Positions 15,439 through 22,319 of a DNA stretch of 64,000 bases are shown piece after piece. Positions within the stretch are counted from its first letter, which is position 1. Every line of letters begins with the position of its first letter. The position numbers and the translations under genes were made by a program. Under the pieces are notes generated by a model. The model ran no database searches and had not been told where the DNA came from. It saw nothing but the letters and a program-made list of their open reading frames with translations. Source of the DNA: Acidimicrobiia bacterium (GTDB lineage: Bacteria > Acidobacteriota > Terriglobia > Bryobacterales > Bryobacteraceae). The DNA is taken from NCBI GenBank assembly GCA_016871315.1, contig VFZE01000011.1:61747-125746 (forward strand). Direction: 5' to 3'.

Positions 15439-16375
15439 GCCAGAACTCTTCGCTTAAGTATTTGTCGGCGCCGTCGCAGAGCACGGTGACGATGACGGCT
15501 TCCCTGCCTTCGGCGGCCAACCGCCGGCCCAGCTTCAAAGCGGCCACCAGGTTGGCGCCGGAGCTGATGCCGGCCAGCACGCCCTCCTCGCGCGCAAGAC
15601 GGCGGACCATGGTGTGCGCGTCCTCGGTTTCGATTTCCATGTTGGCATCCGCAAGCGTCGCGTCATAGATTGCCGGAACGATCGCCGTGGCCATGTGCTT
15701 CAAGCCTTCCAGCCCGTGAAAGCCGGTGGAGGGCTGCATGGAGATGCACTCAACCGGCGGCATGTCACGCTTGAGGCGTCGCGTGACGCCCATGAAAGTG
15801 CCGCTGGTGCCGAGCCCGGCGATGAAGTGCGTGAGGCGGCCGGCGGTCTGCTCCAGAATCTCGACGCCCGTGCTTTCAAAGTGCGCTTCCCAGTTGGCCG
15901 GGTTTGAGTATTGGTCCGGGTAGAAGTAGCTGTCCGGGTTTTCCGCGTAGATTTCGTGACAGCGGCGGATGGCGCCGTCGGAGCCCGTGGTCGGGTCCGT
16001 GAGCACAAGTTCGGCGCCGTAGGCGTGGAGGATGCGCTTGCGCTCGGGCGAGGCGTTCATCGGCAGACAGAGCTTCACCTTGTAGCCGCGCGCCGCGCCG
16101 ACCATGGCATAGGCGATGCCGGTGTTGCCGGAAGTGGAGTCGAGGATGATCTTGCCGGGGGTCAGCTTGCCGCTCTGCTCGCCGTCGAGGATCATGTTCA
16201 GCGCGGGACGGTCCTTTACCGAGCCGCCGGGATTGAAGTACTCCGCCTTGCCGTAGATCTCGATGCCGGGGAGGTCGTGCGTGAGCTTGGCAAAGCGCAG
16301 CAAGGGCGTATTGCCGATTTGAGCCAGCACGGAGGTATCGGCATGGGGATAAAGTCTGGGAATGGCAATGGCCAT
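15425..16375 (-). CDS. cysM: PLP-dependent cysteine synthase, CysM type
   Basis: A fold-type II PLP enzyme of 316 residues. The Schiff-base lysine is in NPGGSVKDRPALNMI (about residue 53), the substrate carboxylate loop is STSGNTGIAYA, and the phosphate cup is GLGTSGTF. In the CysO pathway CysM joins O-phosphoserine to the carrier thiocarboxylate. The operon order cysM-mec-cysO-moeZ supports that chemistry here over sulfide-dependent synthesis. It is the first gene of the run and is divergent from nadA, with 150 bases between them. Confidence 0.92.
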   Translation of the reverse strand: MAIAIPRLYPHADTSVLAQIGNTPLLRFAKLTHDLPGIEIYGKAEYFNPGGSVKDRPALNMILDGEQSGKLTPGKIILDSTSGNTGIAYAMVGAARGYKVKLCLPMNASPERKRILHAYGAELVLTDPTTGSDGAIRRCHEIYAENPDSYFYPDQYSNPANWEAHFESTGVEILEQTAGRLTHFIAGLGTSGTFMGVTRRLKRDMPPVECISMQPSTGFHGLEGLKHMATAIVPAIYDATLADANMEIETEDAHTMVRRLAREEGVLAGISSGANLVAALKLGRRLAAEGREAVIVTVLCDGADKYLSEEFWHDPD

Positions 16376-16456
16376 GAGGAAGCCTCTTGAAAAGGGAGCC
16401 CCGACAGCTCTATTCTAGCGAAGGCGGTCAATCATCGCAATCTCGCTCGGGATTAG

Positions 16457-16479
16457 GGGGATTGATCCCCTGGTACAAT
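16457..16479 (+). promoter_or_regulatory. Palindrome beside a -10-like box ahead of nadA
   Basis: A perfect dyad GGGGAT-TG-ATCCCC occupies 16457-16470, and a TACAAT box at 16474-16479 follows three bases later, about 47 bases before the nadA ATG. A repressor on the dyad would cover the promoter spacer. The -35 position is not recognisable. The site lies closer to nadA-moaA than to the divergent cysM. Confidence 0.45.
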
Positions 16480-16525
16480 CCGCGCCACTCGCGTTAGAAT
16501 CGAATTGAACCTTTTCCGCTGTCCC

Positions 16526-17455
16526 ATGCTTGCCACGCATTCCATCGCCGAGGATATCCTTCACCTGAAACAGGAACGGGGCGCCGTGATTCTGGCCCAC
16601 CTGTACCAGGAGCCGGAGATCCAGGAGCTGGCCGATGCGGTGGGGGATTCCCTCGAGCTTGCCAGGAAGGCGAAGGAGTTTGACGGCGAGGTGATCGCCT
16701 TCTGCGGCGTCTGGTTCATGGCGGAGACGGCCAAGGTGTTGAACCCCACCAAGACCTTGGTGGTTCCGGACCGGGAGGCAGGTTGCAGCCTAGTCGACGC
16801 ATGCACCGCGGAACAGGTGCGCGCTTTCAAGAGGCGCCATCCGGACCACGTGATCGTGAGCTACATCAACACGTCGGTGGAGGTGAAGGCGGAAACCGAC
16901 ATCTTGTGCACGTCGCGCAACGCAGTGAACGTGGTGAATTCGATCCCGGCCCATAAGCCGATCCTGTTCCTGCCCGACATCAATCTCGGCAATTACGTGA
17001 AGAAGCAGACGGGCCGGGCGAACATGAAGATCTGGCAGGGGACCTGCATCGTGCACGCGACGTTTCCGGCGCGGCGGCTGACGGCGGCGCGGACGGAGCA
17101 TCCCGACGCGCTGGTGGCGGCGCACCCTGAGTGCCCGCCGGACGTGCTGCGGATGGCGGACTTCATCGGGTCGACCTCGGCGATCATCGATTGGTGCGTG
17201 AAGGCCGAGGCCGATGAGTTCATCGTGATGACCGAAAGCGGCGTGCGTCACATGCTGGAGAAGAGGGCTCCGGGCAAGCAGTTCCATTTTGTGCCGAACG
17301 AGAACTGCAACTGCAGCGAGTGCCCGTACATGAAGCGGAACACGCTGGAGAAGCTTTACGCGAGCCTGCGCGACCTGACGCCGCGTGTGGAGCTGACGCC
17401 GGAGATCATGGAGCGGGCGCTGGCGCCGATCGAGCGCATGCTCGCGGTGAAATGA
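16526..17455 (+). CDS. nadA: Quinolinate synthase
   Basis: NadA condenses iminoaspartate with dihydroxyacetone phosphate to quinolinate, the first pyridine intermediate of NAD. It carries a 4Fe-4S cluster. Visible are AVILAHLYQEPEIQELADAVGDSLELA at the N-terminus, CGVWFMAETAKVLNP with the first cluster cysteine, FIGSTSAIIDW and the C-terminal CNCSECPYMKRNTLEKLY. I use the ATG at 16526 because it places the conserved start 20 residues before AVILAH; an in-frame TTG at 16505 is the alternative. The stop overlaps the moaA ATG. Confidence 0.94.
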   Translation: MLATHSIAEDILHLKQERGAVILAHLYQEPEIQELADAVGDSLELARKAKEFDGEVIAFCGVWFMAETAKVLNPTKTLVVPDREAGCSLVDACTAEQVRAFKRRHPDHVIVSYINTSVEVKAETDILCTSRNAVNVVNSIPAHKPILFLPDINLGNYVKKQTGRANMKIWQGTCIVHATFPARRLTAARTEHPDALVAAHPECPPDVLRMADFIGSTSAIIDWCVKAEADEFIVMTESGVRHMLEKRAPGKQFHFVPNENCNCSECPYMKRNTLEKLYASLRDLTPRVELTPEIMERALAPIERMLAVK

Positions 17456-18441
17456 GCCTCACCGACAGCTTCGGGCGGCTGCACGACAACCTGCGCATCA
17501 GCGTTACGGACCGCTGCAACATACGGTGCTTTTACTGCATGCCGGAGCACGATGTGGAGTTCGTGCCGAGGGCGGAGATACTCTCCTTTGAAGAGATCGA
17601 GCGGTTTGTACGGATCGCTGTGCGGTTGGGCGTGCGGAAGCTGCGGCTGACGGGCGGCGAGCCGCTGTTGCGGCGCGACCTGGATGTGCTGATTTCCAAG
17701 CTCAGTGCGATTGAAGGGATTGAGGACATCGCGCTGACGACCAACGGCGTGACGCTGGCCGAGCTGGCCAAGCCGCTCTACGATGCGGGGCTGCGGCGGA
17801 TCAACATTCACCTGGATACGCTCGACCGGGGGCGGTTCCGCCAGATCACGCGGCGGGACGATTTCGATAAAGTGATTGCGGGGATCGAGGCGTGCCTGAA
17901 TCTGGGATATGAACCGGTGAAGATCAACGCGGTGGCGGTGAAGGGGCTGGTGGAGCCGGACATTGTTCCGCTGGCGCGGTATGGGCGGGAGCGTGGCGTC
18001 GAGATCCGTTACATCGAGTTCATGCCGCTGGATGCGCAGAACCTGTGGGATCGCGGGCGCGTGCTGCTGCAGGCCGACATGGTGCGGATGCTGGAAGACG
18101 GGATCGGGCCACTGGAGGAGATCCCGGACGCCGACCCGCGAGCGCCGGCATCGGAGTACCGTTTCACGGACGGCGTCGGGCGGGTCGGGTTCATCAGCTC
18201 GGTGAGCCGGCCGTTTTGTTTGAACTGCAACCGGATCCGGCTGACGGCGGACGGCAAGCTCCGTTACTGCCTGTTCGCACTCGAGGAGACGGACGTGAAG
18301 ACGGCGCTGCGCGATGGCTCCGGCGATGAGGCAGTGGAGGAGCTGATCCGGTCGTCGGTCGAGGCGAAGTGGCTGGGACACGAGATCAACTCGGCGAAGT
18401 TCGTCGCGCCTCCCCGGCCGATGTACTCGATTGGGGGGTGA
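17452..18441 (+). CDS. moaA: GTP 3',8-cyclase (molybdenum cofactor biosynthesis)
   Basis: A radical SAM enzyme that starts molybdopterin synthesis by rearranging GTP. The N-terminal cluster motif CNIRCFYCMPE (about 23-33) is CxxxCxxC. The second 4Fe-4S site, specific to MoaA, is CLNCNRIRLTADGKLRYC near 260-277, and the chain ends in Gly-Gly, as required for activity. The 329-residue length is normal. The start overlaps the nadA stop as ATGA. No moaC or moaE is in the window, so the rest of the pathway is elsewhere. Confidence 0.95.
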   Translation: MSLTDSFGRLHDNLRISVTDRCNIRCFYCMPEHDVEFVPRAEILSFEEIERFVRIAVRLGVRKLRLTGGEPLLRRDLDVLISKLSAIEGIEDIALTTNGVTLAELAKPLYDAGLRRINIHLDTLDRGRFRQITRRDDFDKVIAGIEACLNLGYEPVKINAVAVKGLVEPDIVPLARYGRERGVEIRYIEFMPLDAQNLWDRGRVLLQADMVRMLEDGIGPLEEIPDADPRAPASEYRFTDGVGRVGFISSVSRPFCLNCNRIRLTADGKLRYCLFALEETDVKTALRDGSGDEAVEELIRSSVEAKWLGHEINSAKFVAPPRPMYSIGG

Positions 18442-18458
18442 AGTGGGATAATGGGAGC

Positions 18459-18716
18459 GTGAATACGGTTACCGCAAAAGTTGATAGAGCGGGAAGAATA
18501 ATGATCCCTCTTCAGGTCAGGAAAGAACTGGGAATCGAAGAAGGCACCGAGCTTGTCGTGGCGGTATCGGATGGGCTGATCCAGATGCAGACCCGTGAAC
18601 AGGCCATCGCCAGGGCCCAGGAGTTTTGCCGGCGGCTGAAGCCTGGCAGAGGGTCGGTGGTGGAAAGCTTTCTGAAAGAAAGACGCAGGGAGGCGCGCAA
18701 GGAGCTTGGAAGCTGA
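18459..18716 (+). CDS. AbrB/MazE-type antitoxin
   Basis: An 85-residue protein starting at GTG 18459 with GGGAG four bases upstream. Residues 1-48 are the swapped-hairpin AbrB DNA-binding domain (VTAKVDRAGRIMIPLQVRKELG). The helical tail AQEFCRRLKPGRGSVVESFLKERRREA is the toxin-binding segment typical of antitoxins that pair with PIN-domain VapC toxins. Directly after its TGA stop, in the same frame, lies the tail of such a toxin (18717-18857). The antitoxin therefore looks orphaned; it may still act as a DNA-binding protein. Confidence 0.85.
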   Translation: MNTVTAKVDRAGRIMIPLQVRKELGIEEGTELVVAVSDGLIQMQTREQAIARAQEFCRRLKPGRGSVVESFLKERRREARKELGS

Positions 18717-18857
18717 CTGTCCCAGGGAGACCGCGCCTGCCTGACGCTAGCCGGGGAGCGGCGCCTGCCGGCGGTGACTGCGGACAGGCGTTGGGGTACG
18801 CTCGGGTTGCCTGGCATTCGCGTGGAAGTGATCCGCGAAGCGGGCACGCGTCGGTAA
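18717..18857 (+). pseudogene. VapC-type PIN toxin remnant, C-terminal third only
   Basis: Reading on from the antitoxin stop in frame gives LSQGDRACLTLAGERRLP, then VTADRRW and GIRVEVIREAGTRR before a TAA at 18855. This matches the end of VapC toxins that pair with AbrB antitoxins, where LSLGDRACLALA carries an active-site aspartate and LTADRAW another. The first 80 or so toxin residues, with the first acidic residues, are absent and no start codon is placed to express the piece. The in-frame join to the antitoxin points to a clean internal deletion. Confidence 0.72.
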
Positions 18858-18872
18858 CCACAGCCCCGGCTG

Positions 18873-21800
18873 TTAGAACAGAATCCTCAGTCCCAGCTGG
18901 CCGCCGCGGTTGCCGCCGGCGCCACGGATCCTGCCGAAATTGGCGTTGCCGAATTCCCCGTTGGGATTGTTGAATTGCGGCGTGTTAGTGACCGAGAAGA
19001 ATTCGCCGCGGAGCTCCATTTTGGTGCGCTCCCCAACCTGGAACATCTTGAACAGCGATCCGTCCAGATTGAAGAAGCCGGGACCGGAGAACGGGTTGCG
19101 GCCCAGATTTCCGAACACGCCGTTTGCCGGGGCGCTGAAGTTGGAGGTGTCGAACCAAAGCGCGTCGTCCACTCCGGAAAGCACCCGGACTGCGCCGGTG
19201 ATATTGGGGGTTTGCGAGTTATTCGGCGCATTGATGCTGGCCGTTGTATAGGAGAAGTTGATCCGCGGTCCGGACATCAGTGTCAGGATGCCGTTTGCCT
19301 GCCATCCGCCGAGAATCCAGGCGGCCGGGCCGCTGTTCATCCAGCGGCGGCCTTTGCCGAAAGGAAGCTCATAAATGTAGCTCTGGACGTAGGTGTGGCG
19401 GCGGGAGAAGCCGAGCTCGGCGCGGCTCCTTTCAGGATTGATGTAGAAGGAGTAGCCGCCGTTCTCATCCGTGAATCCGATAGCTTTCGACCACGTATAG
19501 GCCGTTGTCATCAGGAATCCGCCGGCAAACCGCCGGTCGAGCTTCACCTGCAGGGAATGGTAGTTCGAACTGGTGCCCATAAAGCGCAAGTTCGCGCTGG
19601 CCGTCTTGCGGAAACGCTGGAACAGCGGTTGCCCGTTGGAGCCGGCGCCGGCGATCAGGCCGGCATTCAGCTGGTACTGCGTCGGCACGCGCACGCCATG
19701 GTTGGCGACGTAGGCCGCCTCTAGAACAAACTGGTTCGGAAGCGAGCGTTGGACGGCGAGGTTCCAGGACTGAACGTTTCCTTCCCGGAAGTCCTTGTTG
19801 ATCACGTCATAGTTCTGCGCCAGCGCGGCGTTGGCGATGATTCCGTTCGAGGGGATTTCGGCGGGAATGGGAGCCGGGAAGCCGGACGCCATGTTCACAA
19901 CCTGTCCTGCGGCCGTGATCGCCGGCGTGAAGGTGCTTGTCTGATTGAAGGCGTTGTTTTGGCGCACGGGAAAATTGTAGGCGTAGGTGTTGTCCGGATA
20001 AGGCAAGAAACTAATGCCGAAACCAGCACGGAGGACGGTGCGCTCATCGAACCGGTAGCTGATGCCGCCGCGCGGGGCGAAATTGCGGCGGTTCTTGCGC
20101 AGGCCGAGATCCATGGGGTTGTTGCCGATGCCGGCCAGAACGAGGCTGTTGGTGTCCGGATCGTAGTTGGAGAAGCCGCCGGGAAAGCGCGGCGTGGCGG
20201 GCTGATAATACTCCCAGCGGAGCCCCAAATCGAGGGTCATCTTCCTCGAGATCTGCCATTTGTCGTGCGCGTAGAAGAACCACTGCGTTTGCCGCCAGGC
20301 TGGATAGATGATGGAAAGGTCGCGGCCGGCCTGACGCGGGATATCGAGCAGGAAGCTGGCGAATGAGTTGGCAAAGCTGGCGGTAGTGGCTCCGGAACAT
20401 TCCGTGCGGCAGCCGGTGGTGCCCGGCCCGTAGCGGAATACGCCGCGCGGATTGAACGTCTGCGTCTGGTTGAGATCGTCGCGGACCCTGCGAATGTCGG
20501 CGCCCCACTTGATGGTGTGGCTGCGCACGGTCTTGGTCCAGTTGTTGACGAGATTGAAATTGGTCTCGGCGCGGTCCCAAGGCAGGCTGGCCGAATATCC
20601 GACCAGGGGATTGGAGAAGCCTCCGTCCACTTCCACCGAGAAAAGGCCGCTGGTCCAATTATCGAGGTTGACTCCGCGGACGCCGAGCGCTTCGGAGGCC
20701 TTGCTGCCGTAGTCGGCGTTGAGCGCGACGTTCTTGTAGCGGCTGACGCCGAGCCGGAACTCCGACAACAGCGTCGGCGAGAGCACCTTGGTGTAGTTCA
20801 GCGCGGTGGATTGAGTCTTATTGGTGCCCGTACCCTGGAATCCGCCACCGCGCGGCCCGCCGGCCAGTCCGAAGATGGGCGGATCAGTGACCACTGGCCG
20901 CTGAAAACTGTAGCGGACGGTGATGCGGTCATTCTCGGTCTGATTGTGGTCGATTTTCACGTCAAAGGAATCGGTATCCTTGCTGAGCACGGAATTCTGA
21001 TCGAAGTTCACGCCGGTGCCCGGAAGGTTGGGCAGCGGCACCAGAGCCATCACCTTCTGGGAGAGCGGGGTGATGCGGCTGGCAGGAAGGCGGTTGCCGG
21101 CAAAAGGCTGGCGCCGCGCTCCGTCGGGGACGCCGGTGGCCGGATCGTAAATCAGTGTGGTGGCGCCGGAGAAATCGCCGTTGCGGAATTGGCCGGTCGG
21201 CAAGGTGAAGCGGTTGCCCTGACCGCGCCGGTCCCAGATGCGCAGGTAATCACCGAAATAGAAAGTCTTGTTCCTGACGATGGGTCCGCCGAGGGTGCCA
21301 CCCACATAGTTGTAGGTGGTGACGGGAATGGTGCGTTGGAAGAAGTTGCGCGCGCCATAGGCGCTGAGAGAGTTGAACCAGAAGCCGCTGCCGTGAATCT
21401 CGTTGGTGCCGGATTTGAGCGCGATGTTGGTGACGGCGCCGCCGGCGCGTCCGAGTTCGGCTTCGTAGTTGCTGGTGGTCACGTCGACGGTGGACAAAGC
21501 CTCGATCGGCGGGATGATCACGGTCAGCAGCCCGGTGCGGTGGTTGTTGTCGACGCCCTCAAATTGCACGTTATTGGCGAGCCGGCTTTGTCCGTTCACC
21601 TGCGTGGAGAGGCTGTCCTGGGAATTGAAAAAGACCGAGTGGGGGCGGAATGCGCGCGTGGTCCCGGGCACCAGGTTGAGCAGGGACTGGAAATTGCGGT
21701 TGAAGCCGAGCGGCATGTCGGCGATTTGCCGGGTCTCGAGCTTGCGGCCGGTGTCGGTGCGGTCCGTCTGCAGCAGGGGAATCTCCGCCGAAACGTTGAT

Positions 21801-22151
21801 CGATTCGTTGACGTTGCCCGGTTCCAGAGTCAGGTCGACGCGGGCCGTGGAGTTGACCAGAAGGGCCAACTCCTGCCGCACGGCTTTCTTGAAACCCGTG
21901 AATTCGGCGGAGACGGAATAGAGTCCCGGCAGAAGATCGGGAAAGGCGAAATAGCCGACAGCCGTCGTCTGTCCGGTGCGGCTGACGCCGGTGTTGGTTT
22001 CGGTGACCACCACTTTCGCGTTGGGCAGCGCGGCGCCCGTGCTGTCAAACACCGTGCCGAGAATGGTGCCGTTTCTTGCCTGCCCAAACAAAGAGCAGGC
22101 ACAGATAATCAGGCAAGCAGCGGCCTTGGCCGCGAAGCAAAAGTTCCTCAT
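18873..22151 (-). CDS. Carboxypeptidase-regulatory-like/TonB-receptor-like outer-membrane protein
   Basis: A 1092-residue protein of the large acidobacterial family thought to import or bind plant or microbial polymers. The start MRNFCFAAKAAACLI gives a signal peptide ending FGQA. Residues about 25-110 are the carboxypeptidase-regulatory (CnaB-like) domain (GTILGTVFDSTGAALPNAKVVVTE). A plug-like region follows (SRLANNVQFEGVDNNHRTG, RAGGAVTNIALKSGTNEIHG), then a beta barrel rich in aromatic residues ending LGLRILF with the usual terminal phenylalanine. I take the ATG at 22151, not the earlier in-frame one, because it begins the signal peptide. Ligand unknown; no sus-like partner is next to it. 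Confidence 0.92.
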   Translation of the reverse strand: MRNFCFAAKAAACLIICACSLFGQARNGTILGTVFDSTGAALPNAKVVVTETNTGVSRTGQTTAVGYFAFPDLLPGLYSVSAEFTGFKKAVRQELALLVNSTARVDLTLEPGNVNESINVSAEIPLLQTDRTDTGRKLETRQIADMPLGFNRNFQSLLNLVPGTTRAFRPHSVFFNSQDSLSTQVNGQSRLANNVQFEGVDNNHRTGLLTVIIPPIEALSTVDVTTSNYEAELGRAGGAVTNIALKSGTNEIHGSGFWFNSLSAYGARNFFQRTIPVTTYNYVGGTLGGPIVRNKTFYFGDYLRIWDRRGQGNRFTLPTGQFRNGDFSGATTLIYDPATGVPDGARRQPFAGNRLPASRITPLSQKVMALVPLPNLPGTGVNFDQNSVLSKDTDSFDVKIDHNQTENDRITVRYSFQRPVVTDPPIFGLAGGPRGGGFQGTGTNKTQSTALNYTKVLSPTLLSEFRLGVSRYKNVALNADYGSKASEALGVRGVNLDNWTSGLFSVEVDGGFSNPLVGYSASLPWDRAETNFNLVNNWTKTVRSHTIKWGADIRRVRDDLNQTQTFNPRGVFRYGPGTTGCRTECSGATTASFANSFASFLLDIPRQAGRDLSIIYPAWRQTQWFFYAHDKWQISRKMTLDLGLRWEYYQPATPRFPGGFSNYDPDTNSLVLAGIGNNPMDLGLRKNRRNFAPRGGISYRFDERTVLRAGFGISFLPYPDNTYAYNFPVRQNNAFNQTSTFTPAITAAGQVVNMASGFPAPIPAEIPSNGIIANAALAQNYDVINKDFREGNVQSWNLAVQRSLPNQFVLEAAYVANHGVRVPTQYQLNAGLIAGAGSNGQPLFQRFRKTASANLRFMGTSSNYHSLQVKLDRRFAGGFLMTTAYTWSKAIGFTDENGGYSFYINPERSRAELGFSRRHTYVQSYIYELPFGKGRRWMNSGPAAWILGGWQANGILTLMSGPRINFSYTTASINAPNNSQTPNITGAVRVLSGVDDALWFDTSNFSAPANGVFGNLGRNPFSGPGFFNLDGSLFKMFQVGERTKMELRGEFFSVTNTPQFNNPNGEFGNANFGRIRGAGGNRGGQLGLRILF

Positions 22152-22319
22152 GATTAGACTCCCCGGAATTGGATTAGTATGAAAAACTGATAAAGGAAGC
22201 GGCCCGGCGTTGCACGCAAGCCTGCGTGGCGCCGGCCGCCTCGGACCCTTGCGCAAATTAGCATTAGCCAGCGAGTTGCGGACCAAATTGGATCATAACA
22301 CCCCGTCGCGCGGGGGGCG

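Noticed and set aside
20517..22157. A 546-codon open frame opposite the TonB-receptor-like gene
   Set aside because: Antisense shadow; the minus strand has a signal peptide, carboxypeptidase-regulatory domain and barrel end.
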